This document shows, in pieces, positions 5,680 through 13,580 of a stretch of 64,000 bases of DNA (positions are counted from its first letter, which is position 1; the number at the start of each line of letters is the position of its first letter). The notes under the pieces were generated by a model, which was not told the origin of the DNA, did no database searches, and was given only the letters and a program-made list of their open reading frames with translations. Position numbers and translations under genes: made by a program. The stretch is taken from assembly GCA_045113695.1 (NCBI GenBank), contig JBGUJG010000130.1, positions 1 to 64,000 of the forward strand, written 5' to 3'. Origin of the DNA: UBA4246 sp045113695. GTDB lineage: Bacteria > Bacillota > Clostridia > Christensenellales > Aristaeellaceae.

Positions 5680-8124
5680 TTACCTGATATCAAACACGCT
5701 CCGGACCTTCCATTCCGCCGCTTCTCCCCTGAGGATCTCCACGGTTTTCTGCCCGGGCAGCATATCGAAATAATTGTCGGACAGGACGGCGTCCCCGTCC
5801 ACGCCGGTAATCTCCACCATGCGGGCGTATTTTTCCGCCGTGACAGTCAGGCGGTTCCCTTCCCGGATGACCGTAAGGCCCGGATCCTCAAAGGGGAAAT
5901 ACTTGGGCGGGCAGAACAGGACGGTCGATTCCGAGACCGTCTCCCCGTCTCTCTCCAGGGCATACCACAGGAAATGCTGCCGGGGATCCAGGCCCGGGAA
6001 ATCCAGTTCCTTCAGCGGAACGGCCGAAAACGCCGGGACGGTCAGGGCTTCTTCCCCCGCAAGGTCCGTCTTTTCCCCGCCGGCGCGGCAGACGGCCCAG
6101 CGGACAAGCACCCGCGCCGCTTCCCGCGTATCGTTGACCGCGGTCATCGACGCGCCCGGACGCACGGAAGACATCGGCCTTTGGTCGTTCACGTTCGGCC
6201 GCTGGGTGTGCTCACCCTCTTCCTCGCAGGCGAGCAGCAGCGGGGCAAAGAACCGCCGGGCTCCGTAGTGCAGAGCCTTCCAGCGGCCGTAATAGTCGAT
6301 CGACGCCCAGCTGGCCACCGGCCAGTTGTCGTTGAGCTGCCAATAGATGGCGCCCATGCACGTCCCCCGGCGGCTGCGCCAGTGTTCCACCCCGCAGCGG
6401 ATCGCCTCCATCTGCATCAGCTGGCTGGCATACGCCAGGGTATCCAGATCGGACGGATACAGGTACAGGCTGGAAAGATAGTTCATGATCTTCCCGTTGG
6501 CGGCGAAATTGCGCTGATGCTTTTCCATCACATAGGAGAAGATGTTCCGGTCCTCCGGGCGGGTGAAGCTTTCGATGGTCTTCATCGCCGGGAAGGACTG
6601 GAAGCCGAACTCGGACACGAAGCCGAAATCGTGGTTCCGGTAGTCGGAGAAGGGTTTGTTCCCATGCCAGACGTCCCAGTAATGGACGTCGCCGCAGGCC
6701 TCCCCGGAGGGGGTCAGGAAATCCCCGTTCGAGGAAGGAGAGGAAGGCCAGTAGAACCGGTCCGGATCCAGGCATCGGAGGGTTTCGGGCAGGATACCCA
6801 TGAAGAGGCGCTGATAATCTCCCCGCAGGGCCGGGGTCAGGGGGTACCAGTTCCCGCGGACGGCGGTTTCCACCTCGTTGTTGCCGCACCAGAGCGCGAT
6901 GCAGGCATGATGACGCAGGCGGAGGATGTTGTCCCGGAATTCCGCCCGGAGGTTTTCCTCCATCCCGTCTGCCAGGGAGTAAACCCCGCAGGCGAACATG
7001 AAGTCCTGCCAGATCAGGATGCCGAGCTCGTCGCAGCGGTCGTAGAAGCAGTCCGGCAGGTAATAGCCGCCGCCCCAGATGCGCAGCATGTTCATATGGG
7101 CCAGCACGCAGTCTGAAAGCAGATCCCGGATTTTTTCTTCCGTGACGCGGGGCAGCAGGCAGTCCTGCGGGATATAGTCCGCACCCATGGCAAAGATGTC
7201 CTGCCCGTTGACCCGGATCAGGAAACCCTCGTGCTGTTCCTGCCGGGGCCGTTCGACGGTGATTTCCCGCAGGCCGATCCGCCGGACATCCTCGTCCAGC
7301 AGATCCCCGTCTTCCGAATAAAGGCACGTGGTCAGGGTGTAAAGCGGCTGTTCCCCCGCGCCCAGCGGCCACCACAGGCGGGGATGGTCCACGGCGGCGC
7401 AGTTCCGGTCCGTCTCAAAGACAGGTTCTCCGTCCGGGCCGGTCAGCGTATACACTGTGCGCCGGCGCAGACCCTCTGACAGGGCGCAGACCTCCGACTG
7501 CATGGACAAAAGCACCCGGTCCTGCTCATGCTGCTGGCGGACCAGGACGCTCCCGATCCTGGCCCGGTCGGTGATCTCGATCTGCACGTCCCGCCAGATG
7601 CCGGCGTCCGGCAGGCGGGGACCCCAGTCCCAGCCGTACATGCAGTGGGCCTTTCGGATGGAGGTAAAGCCGTCAAGCGCGTCCCCGGAGCCGCCCGCTC
7701 CGTTCTTTCTGAAGGCTTCCCGGGCCGCCCGGTTCGGCGAATAGAAAAGCACTTTGAGTACGTTTTCTCCTGCCTTCGCGAAGGGACGGATATCCGCCCT
7801 CCAGGTGCGGTGCATGTTTTTGGCCCGGAACAGAAGACGCCCGTTCAGGGACACATCGGCGATCGTGTCCAGCCCTGAGAACACGAGGTCCAGGGACGGG
7901 GCGCTTTTTTCTTCCGCAGTCAGGAAAAAATGCTTTTCGTACACATAATCCTTTTCCATCAGGTCAAAGGCAGCGTACTCATTGTCCCGGTAAAATGGGT
8001 CCTCCATCCGGCCGGCGGCCAGCAGGTCGGTATAGACGGAGCCGGGAACGGCGGCAGGGATCCAGCCTTCCTCCCCTGCCGTTTTCATGTTCCATTCGCC
8101 GTTCAGGGAAATGGTCCGTTTCAT
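5680..8124 (-). CDS. Glycoside hydrolase family 2 beta-mannosidase
   Basis: This 814-residue GH2 enzyme is of the beta-mannosidase type, removing terminal mannose from manno-oligosaccharides. It lacks a signal peptide (begins KRTISLNGEWNM), so it should act in the cytoplasm. The order is an N-terminal jelly-roll (about 1-170), an Ig-like domain (to about 280), a TIM barrel (about 285-600) and C-terminal beta domains. The acid/base is Glu417 in CGNNEVETA and the nucleophile is Glu505 in VSEFGFQSFP; their spacing of 88 residues fits the family. YGWDWGPRLPDAG near residue 155 is typical of beta-mannosidases. It follows the GH5 gene by 71 nt with a hairpin between them, so it probably receives read-through transcription. 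AAAGGA lies 9 nt before the ATG. Confidence 0.88.
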   Translation of the reverse strand: MKRTISLNGEWNMKTAGEEGWIPAAVPGSVYTDLLAAGRMEDPFYRDNEYAAFDLMEKDYVYEKHFFLTAEEKSAPSLDLVFSGLDTIADVSLNGRLLFRAKNMHRTWRADIRPFAKAGENVLKVLFYSPNRAAREAFRKNGAGGSGDALDGFTSIRKAHCMYGWDWGPRLPDAGIWRDVQIEITDRARIGSVLVRQQHEQDRVLLSMQSEVCALSEGLRRRTVYTLTGPDGEPVFETDRNCAAVDHPRLWWPLGAGEQPLYTLTTCLYSEDGDLLDEDVRRIGLREITVERPRQEQHEGFLIRVNGQDIFAMGADYIPQDCLLPRVTEEKIRDLLSDCVLAHMNMLRIWGGGYYLPDCFYDRCDELGILIWQDFMFACGVYSLADGMEENLRAEFRDNILRLRHHACIALWCGNNEVETAVRGNWYPLTPALRGDYQRLFMGILPETLRCLDPDRFYWPSSPSSNGDFLTPSGEACGDVHYWDVWHGNKPFSDYRNHDFGFVSEFGFQSFPAMKTIESFTRPEDRNIFSYVMEKHQRNFAANGKIMNYLSSLYLYPSDLDTLAYASQLMQMEAIRCGVEHWRSRRGTCMGAIYWQLNDNWPVASWASIDYYGRWKALHYGARRFFAPLLLACEEEGEHTQRPNVNDQRPMSSVRPGASMTAVNDTREAARVLVRWAVCRAGGEKTDLAGEEALTVPAFSAVPLKELDFPGLDPRQHFLWYALERDGETVSESTVLFCPPKYFPFEDPGLTVIREGNRLTVTAEKYARMVEITGVDGDAVLSDNYFDMLPGQKTVEILRGEAAEWKVRSVFDIR

Positions 8125-8153
8125 CGTGATGTCCTTTCTGTCATCAAAGAACG

Positions 8154-8177
8154 GGGCTGCCCCGAGACGGGCAGCCC
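8154..8177 (-). terminator. Hairpin between GH5 and GH2 genes (possible attenuator)
   Basis: GGGCTGCCC and GGGCAGCCC form a 9-bp stem with a short loop. The run of T that follows on the minus strand is interrupted (CGTTCTTTG), so partial termination or mRNA stabilisation is more likely than a full stop. Confidence 0.5.
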
Positions 8178-8195
8178 TTTAAGGTCGAACGCCGG

Positions 8196-9935
8196 TTATT
8201 TCCTGGGCGCGTAAACGAAGGTGATATAGATGCTTTCGATATGGGAGATGACCGGGTCGTTCCGGTTGATGAGGGTCGCGGAGATGCCGGTCAGGTCGCC
8301 GTACAGGACGCGCGCCTTGTCCCGCGGGATCTTTGTGACCCACTCGTTGAACAGATTGGCGCGGGTGCAGTGGCCGTCATCCGAGGTGGTGTAGGGGCGG
8401 CCTTTCAGGGCGTATTTTTCACCGTTGATCAGGCATTCGGTGATGTGGATGCAGTACCCGGGGAACAGGTCCTCGCCATTGGCAATGCCCAGGGCGCTGA
8501 AGGCGACGCCGGCCGAATAGCCCTGCTCGGTGCCGGTAAAGTCGATGCCGACGGTGTAGGTGCCTTCACCGGTGATCACCGCATCGGTCACTTTGAGTCC
8601 TTTCGTCCGGACATCGGGGTTATATGTATCGCCCACGCTGTAGGAGATAGCCCAGCCGCCGTCGTTCCACATGATCCAGGCCACGGCGTTCTCATCCGTC
8701 AACTGCACGGCATCGGCGTTGAACGTATCCGGAGCGCTCTGGATCAGGGCGTCGAAAGCAGCCTGCGCTTCTTCCGGGGTCTTCCCGGCGGGGAAGCCAG
8801 AGTACAGGGCGCCCATCTCCGGTTCGGCAAAGGCCAGCTGGCGACGGACGTAGAACCCGCTGGTATCCCACAGGCAGGAGACAAAGCCGCGGACCGCGCA
8901 CGCGTTCAGGAAGGCCTCGTGATACAGGACACTGTTGTCCTTGGCGACGCCGTCGCCGCCGGGCAGGGCGCCGTATTCGCCGATGATCACCCCATAACCG
9001 GCTTTCGTGAACTTGTCCATCTTCTGAAGGGTGTCCTGCATCGCCCGCAGGTCCTTCTTTGTTCCCCACGCGGTCGCGCCGGCTGCGTTGGACGCCCCGC
9101 AGTAGCTCCAAGGATCGTAATAATGGACGGAAATGAACAGCTTGCCTTCCGCGCTGTCCTTGGGCATGATAAAGCGGCCGTCGCAGGTCTGGTCGATGTT
9201 GGTGCCGTAGCCGGGGATCAGCAGGAAACGCGAAGCGTTGTTCCCGCCGGCGGCGCGGACCGTGTCAACGAAGGCCTGATTGACCCGGTTGGCCAGGGCG
9301 TAGCGCTCGTCGTCCGTCAGGTAGGACTGGACGGAATCGCTGCAGTACAGGGCGGAGTTTTCGTCAAAGCGGGCGCCGATCTCCTCGTTGGCTCCCTCGA
9401 AGATCAGGTGATCCCCTTCGTCTTTGAAGTATTCAGCGATCTGCGTCCACATGCCCCGGTAGGCTTCCATCGCCAGGTCCCGGGTTTCTTTGGACTCGGA
9501 GCCGAACATCCCGTACCAGCCGCCGTCCCAGTGGTCGTTGAGGATCACGTACATGCCCTCATCCAGCGCCCAGCGGACGACTTCGCCCACCCGGTCCAGA
9601 TAGGCCTTGTCCAGCGTGTAATTGCCCTGGTTCAGATGGGAGGCGTTGGTCATCCAGGCCACAGGCACGCGGATGGTGGTAAAGCCTGCCTCGTGAATGC
9701 CCCGGATCATCTCCCGGGTGGTCACGGGCTGGCCCCACAGGGTTTCGTAATGGGACGGGTCGACCCCGGTGTTGCCGTGGTTGGCATCGCAGGCTTCAAA
9801 GGTGTTGCCCAGGTTGGTGCCCAGGCCCATCAGCGGGGTGACTTCCAGCGCGGTTTTGTCTGCCCCTTCCGCACAGGCGGTCAGGCAGGCCAGAGCCAGG
9901 GCAGCGGTCATCAGCATGATGAACAGATGCTTCAT
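8196..9935 (-). CDS. Glycoside hydrolase family 5 lipoprotein with C-terminal beta domain
   Basis: This 579-residue GH5 endo-beta-glycanase belongs to the cellulase superfamily. A signal peptide ends in the lipobox LTAC, with Cys21 as the predicted lipid anchor. The TIM barrel spans about 30-410: NLGNTFEACD, TTIRVPVAW, VILNDHWDGGW, acid/base Glu184 in FEGANEEIG, VHYYDPWSY and nucleophile Glu320 in IIGEYGA. A beta-sandwich-like domain of about 150 residues follows (from about 425) and may bind carbohydrate; I do not recognise its family with certainty. With GH26 and GH2 on either side, mannan is a plausible substrate, but GH5 enzymes also cut cellulose and xyloglucan. GGAAGGA lies 5 nt before the ATG, and its own promoter lies at 10029-10057. 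Confidence 0.87.
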   Translation of the reverse strand: MKHLFIMLMTAALALACLTACAEGADKTALEVTPLMGLGTNLGNTFEACDANHGNTGVDPSHYETLWGQPVTTREMIRGIHEAGFTTIRVPVAWMTNASHLNQGNYTLDKAYLDRVGEVVRWALDEGMYVILNDHWDGGWYGMFGSESKETRDLAMEAYRGMWTQIAEYFKDEGDHLIFEGANEEIGARFDENSALYCSDSVQSYLTDDERYALANRVNQAFVDTVRAAGGNNASRFLLIPGYGTNIDQTCDGRFIMPKDSAEGKLFISVHYYDPWSYCGASNAAGATAWGTKKDLRAMQDTLQKMDKFTKAGYGVIIGEYGALPGGDGVAKDNSVLYHEAFLNACAVRGFVSCLWDTSGFYVRRQLAFAEPEMGALYSGFPAGKTPEEAQAAFDALIQSAPDTFNADAVQLTDENAVAWIMWNDGGWAISYSVGDTYNPDVRTKGLKVTDAVITGEGTYTVGIDFTGTEQGYSAGVAFSALGIANGEDLFPGYCIHITECLINGEKYALKGRPYTTSDDGHCTRANLFNEWVTKIPRDKARVLYGDLTGISATLINRNDPVISHIESIYITFVYAPRK

Positions 9936-10028
9936 GTTGTCCTTCCTTTCGCTGCTGTTCAGCCGTTCGGCGGCAGGACAGCGGTTCCGTCATTTAAAAA
10001 AACATCAGAGAAAAGTCCGTCTGTCAAC

Positions 10029-10057
10029 ATTATATCAAAGATTTTCCATCAATGCAA
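10029..10057 (-). promoter_or_regulatory. Promoter for the GH5-GH2 unit
   Basis: On the minus strand TTGCAT (10052-10057), a 17-bp spacer and TATAAT (10029-10034) sit directly after the terminator of the GH26 gene and about 95 nt before the GH5 start. This makes GH5-GH2 a transcription unit separate from GH26. Confidence 0.65.
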
Positions 10058-10065
10058 TCGTTTGC

Positions 10066-10118
10066 GAAAAAAAGAAACAAGAACGGAGGCCGTCCAATCC
10101 GGCAGCCTCCGTTCTTGT
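10066..10118 (-). terminator. Intrinsic terminator after the GH26 gene
   Basis: ACAAGAACGGAGGC (10077-10090) pairs with GCCTCCGTTCTTGT (10105-10118). On the minus strand the stem is followed by TTTCTTTTTTT. Confidence 0.8.
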
Positions 10119-10163
10119 TTCGGGTTCATCTGATCCCGAAGATATCCTTTTTGCCGATGCCGA

Positions 10164-12362
10164 TCACTGAGCCCCTTCCGCCGGTGAAACCACCAGCGCG
10201 TCCAGGTCCGCCCAGCCCCAGAAGCAGGTCACGGTGACCGTGTGCTCTCCGGCGGTCAGGAAGACCGGGCCGGTCAGGCATTCCTCTTTCTCCGTGCCCT
10301 GAACGACGGTGTTCCCGATCCGCTCCCCGTCAACGGCGAGGTAATTTTCCTTGTATCCGCCGATGCCGTTCTGGATGACGGTCAGGCTGTACCAGCCGTC
10401 CGCCGGCACGGAAAAGGTCACGGTGACGCCGTCGGTTTCGTCGTTGGACGCCAGCTCCACATAAGCTTCCTGGCCGAAACCGCCGACTTTGACATTGCCC
10501 AGCAGCTCTCCGTCCTCAAATTCATAGCGCATTTCGGACGCGGGGGCGTTTTCCGGCAGGAGGGACAGGGCGTTCAGGCGTACCCAGCCCCAGAAGGCAG
10601 CAACCGTGATTTCGTGCTCTCCCCTGGTCAGGAAGACCGGCCCGAAATCGCAGGCCTCCTCCGCTTCACCGGCCACGACGGTATTGCCGATCAGCTCCCC
10701 GTCCAGGTACAGGTAGTTTTCCTTATTGCCGCCGATACCGGCCTGGACGATGACCAGCCGGTATTCCCCGTCCTCCGGGACGGTGACGGTCAGGGTGGCT
10801 TTGTCGTTTTCCTCGTTGCCCCAGAGCTCGACGACGTCCCCGCTGATCCTGGCATTGCCGGACAGGGAAGCGCTTTGCGCAAACTTCCAGGTCAGGGAAG
10901 CGGACGGTGCATCCGCCTTTGCTTCCTCAGCGGGCTTGCGGCCAAAGGCAGGCACGTCCCGGAGGGTCACGACGTTCTCCATCTGATAGAAAGCTTTGAG
11001 GTCCTCCGCGCTGGTGTAGTCCTCGCTGTACCTGCCGTCCTTCAGGACGAACTCATAGCACCAGATCGCCCAGCTGCTCCACATCGCCCCGTCCCGGGCG
11101 CAGGCTTCCGGGGAAGGTACGCAGCCGCACTCCGTCAGCAGGATCAGCTTTTTTGCTTCCGTATAGGTTTTGCAGCGCAGGAAGGCCTCGCTCTGGGAGC
11201 TGTGGACATGGTTACCGGGGTAGAGATCTTCCCCGATCACGTCCACCACGTCGTCGCCCGGATACCAGGCGGCATTCTGCCCGTTCCAAACCCAGATCAG
11301 GTTATTGAGGCCGTGGACGTTCGTATACCGGTCGTACATCAGGCGGTACAGTTTAATATAAGCTTCTGCTCCGGAGGCGCCCCACCAGAACCAGCCGCCG
11401 CTGGCCTCGTGCAGGGGCCGCCAGAGAACCGGGATCCCGGCGTCGCGCAGACGTTTGAGCTGTTCGGCGATGGCGTCCATGTCGCTGACCAGCAGGTCGT
11501 AGCCGGCGGGATCCTCCCCGCTCATGGCCCTGCCCAGGTCAAACGTCGTGTTGGCCGTGTAAAAACCGCCCCACCAGCTGTTGTCCTTCGTGTTGACATA
11601 GGGCTTTGGCGCGACCCAGTGCCAGCACATGGTCACCAGGTAGCCTTTGTTCCAGTAATCGATCGCCTGATCCACCGAAACGGGGTGGGTGCCCATGCTG
11701 ACGGAGGTCGGGGAATAGTTGAGCATGTCCAGCCCCAGCAGGGCGGGACGCAGGCCGCCGGTCACGCCGGCGATCGCCTCGATCTCGCCGCCGCGCTTTC
11801 CTTCATCCAGGTACTGGCCGGAGATCATCTGTTTGCCGTAGATCCCGCACATCCAATCCATGACGGCCTGAGCCTCCGCGGACGGAGCCGGGTTGGTCAG
11901 GACCGGCGGAACATCGTAGAGATCCTCCGGCAGGGCTTCCGATGGGGCGATTTCCAGGAAATCCAGGCTGACCCGGCCCCAGGAAGCCGTGACGGTAATC
12001 TCGTGCGTGCCCTGGCTCAGGTACACACGGGAAACGGTGTGGCGGCCGAACTGGGCCCCCTGCGCCACCGTGTTTTCCGCCGGCGTGCCGTCCAGGAATA
12101 CCAGGCTTTCCTTCCGCCCGTCCACCCCGGCGGAGCAGACGGTCAGGTCGTAGGGCCCTTCTTTGGGCGTTTCGAACGTCAATGTTACGCTGTCCTCTCC
12201 CGGGGTCACCAGGGACACCCAGGCCCTCGTGCCCATTCCGTCCACCCGGGCTCCCCCAGCCAGAACGCCATCTTCAAACTGGATGCGCAGCGGGGTTTCC
12301 TCCGCCAGGGCGGCGCAGCAGCACAGGGCAAACGCAAGCGCCAGCAGAATCCATTTTTTCAT
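10164..12362 (-). CDS. Secreted GH26 endo-beta-1,4-mannanase with three CBM-like modules
   Basis: This 732-residue enzyme has a Sec signal peptide (MKKWILLALAFALCCCAALA, likely cut before EE) and no valid lipobox. Modules in order are a CBM35-like beta domain at about 26-140, the GH26 TIM barrel at about 160-475, and two adjacent CBM-like modules at about 488-603 and 610-725. In the catalytic domain Glu319 in WRPLHEASGGWFWWG is the acid/base and Glu411 in LILLTECG the nucleophile. The last two modules repeat each other closely (GIGGxKENYL, GxxIGNTVV, GPVFLTxGEH, FWGW). The reaction is internal cleavage of beta-1,4-mannan outside the cell. Start 12362 has GGGAGGAAACAC before it. It is probably transcribed with the DUF368 and 73-residue genes and ends at a strong terminator. 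Confidence 0.9.
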   Translation of the reverse strand: MKKWILLALAFALCCCAALAEETPLRIQFEDGVLAGGARVDGMGTRAWVSLVTPGEDSVTLTFETPKEGPYDLTVCSAGVDGRKESLVFLDGTPAENTVAQGAQFGRHTVSRVYLSQGTHEITVTASWGRVSLDFLEIAPSEALPEDLYDVPPVLTNPAPSAEAQAVMDWMCGIYGKQMISGQYLDEGKRGGEIEAIAGVTGGLRPALLGLDMLNYSPTSVSMGTHPVSVDQAIDYWNKGYLVTMCWHWVAPKPYVNTKDNSWWGGFYTANTTFDLGRAMSGEDPAGYDLLVSDMDAIAEQLKRLRDAGIPVLWRPLHEASGGWFWWGASGAEAYIKLYRLMYDRYTNVHGLNNLIWVWNGQNAAWYPGDDVVDVIGEDLYPGNHVHSSQSEAFLRCKTYTEAKKLILLTECGCVPSPEACARDGAMWSSWAIWCYEFVLKDGRYSEDYTSAEDLKAFYQMENVVTLRDVPAFGRKPAEEAKADAPSASLTWKFAQSASLSGNARISGDVVELWGNEENDKATLTVTVPEDGEYRLVIVQAGIGGNKENYLYLDGELIGNTVVAGEAEEACDFGPVFLTRGEHEITVAAFWGWVRLNALSLLPENAPASEMRYEFEDGELLGNVKVGGFGQEAYVELASNDETDGVTVTFSVPADGWYSLTVIQNGIGGYKENYLAVDGERIGNTVVQGTEKEECLTGPVFLTAGEHTVTVTCFWGWADLDALVVSPAEGAQ

Positions 12363-12383
12363 GTGTTTCCTCCCGTCGGCCAA

Positions 12384-12605
12384 TCAATGCTTTTTCAGGA
12401 TCTTCAGCGCCTCTTCCAGACAGTTTTCGGCGTCGTCCAGGCAGTCGGCCGCTTCATCCAGTGCTTCCTCCGCCTCTTCCCGGTCTTCTCCGTCCGGCAG
12501 TGCCGACGAAGCGGAGAAATCATCGCAGGCATCCGACAGCAGGCCGCCCAGCGAACGGACTTCCTGAAGGAGACTTTCCAGCCGCTCTTCCCATTCCTGA
12601 TTCAT
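12384..12605 (-). CDS. Small acidic helical protein, function unknown
   Basis: This 73-residue protein is very rich in Glu and Asp. It has heptad-like helical segments (EWEERLESLLQEVRSLGGLL; EEALDEAADCLDDAENCLEE) and a basic end (KILKKH). It has no signal peptide or membrane helix. It begins 3 nt after the DUF368 stop, with AAAGGA inside that gene's last codons, and ends 21 nt before the mannanase start. It is likely translated, but I recognise no family; a small soluble coiled-coil or adaptor is a guess from composition only. Confidence 0.6.
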   Translation of the reverse strand: MNQEWEERLESLLQEVRSLGGLLSDACDDFSASSALPDGEDREEAEEALDEAADCLDDAENCLEEALKILKKH

Positions 12606-12608
12606 GGC

Positions 12609-13487
12609 TTATTCCTTTCCCAGGCGGCTGAGCAGGTACGCAGCGGCGCAGCCGGCCAGCAGGCAGACGGCGCTCGCGATCCAGCTGCCGGCAGTTGCCG
12701 TCTCAAAGCAGACCCTGTTCTGATACAGCAGGGCGATGGGCGATGCGACCACCAGGCCCAGGATCGCCGCGAAGGTAAGCGCGCTGTGCTTCTTGAGCAG
12801 GAAGTTCATCAGCTTGGCAATGAACACGATGCCGATCACCAGACCCAGGGCATAGGGCAGCAGCACGCCCATATCAAAGCGGTGCAGAGCCCCGATGACC
12901 GAATGGTAGTACCCCAGGATCAGCAGGATCATCGAGCCGGAAACACCGGGGATCACCATCGTCGCGGAAGCCAGCATGCCCAGCGGGATCAGCAGCAGGA
13001 TGTCGCCGAAGGAATGGGTAATGGTCTTGTCGGCCCCGGCCTGCAAAAGCGGCAGCACGACCACCAGTGCAAAGAACAGCAGGAACAGGACGGTACTCTT
13101 CCAGGTGGTCTTTTTGAAGTCCACATGCTTCCAGATAACCGGAAGCCCGCCCAGGATCAGACCGATGAAGGCAAAGATCGTGGGCAGGAGGGTGATGGGC
13201 GGCGGCACCTGTCCTTCGTCGCCGATCAGGGGTTTCAGGATCCGGGCAAAGCCGAAGATGCCCACCAGCACCCCCGCCAGGATCGGCAGCAGGTCCATGA
13301 GGGCCTTCTTCCAGTCCTTGCGGAAGTTGTTCACGTCATAGATGATCCGGTCATAGATGCCCATCGTGACCGCCATCGTCCCGCCGGAAACCCCGGGAAT
13401 GTCGTTGGACATGCCGATCACGGAGCCGCGCAGGATGTCCAGGATCCAGGAAAGGGCACCTTTTTTCGGTTCGTTCTTCTGCTGCAT
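12609..13487 (-). CDS. DUF368 membrane protein, PopT-type undecaprenyl-phosphate transporter
   Basis: This 292-residue polytopic membrane protein shows the DUF368 signature near the N-terminus (RGSVIGMSNDIPGVSGGTMA) and a second related loop in the middle (ATMVIPGVSGSMILLILGYY). The inverted pair of PGVSG motifs indicates an internally duplicated transporter fold. DUF368 proteins have been shown in other bacteria (PopT) to return undecaprenyl phosphate across the membrane for reuse in wall synthesis; that function is transferred here by family. Start 13487 is preferred over upstream codons because GGAGGT lies 5 nt before it. The gene heads a short operon with the 73-residue protein and the mannanase. 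Confidence 0.82.
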   Translation of the reverse strand: MQQKNEPKKGALSWILDILRGSVIGMSNDIPGVSGGTMAVTMGIYDRIIYDVNNFRKDWKKALMDLLPILAGVLVGIFGFARILKPLIGDEGQVPPPITLLPTIFAFIGLILGGLPVIWKHVDFKKTTWKSTVLFLLFFALVVVLPLLQAGADKTITHSFGDILLLIPLGMLASATMVIPGVSGSMILLILGYYHSVIGALHRFDMGVLLPYALGLVIGIVFIAKLMNFLLKKHSALTFAAILGLVVASPIALLYQNRVCFETATAGSWIASAVCLLAGCAAAYLLSRLGKE

Positions 13488-13580
13488 AAATACCTCCATA
13501 TTGTTAAGTATTATGTTATCTGCACGGTCTGTCCGATATTTGCCGTAATCCGGCAAATCCGCACAGGCTGTCGGTGTCTG

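Noticed and set aside
5379..5693. Possible 104-codon protein on the minus strand upstream of and into the candidate ncRNA
   Set aside because: It has no ribosome site, spans the promoter and the end of the GH2 gene, and its composition is not protein-like.
10022..10027. TTGACA on the minus strand near 10025 as the -35 of the GH5 promoter
   Set aside because: No acceptable -10 lies 16-18 bp downstream; TTGCAT/TATAAT just upstream fits better.
8241..10133. Long plus-strand frame opposite the GH5 gene
   Set aside because: Shadow of the GH5 coding sequence; no domain-like segments and no start signal.
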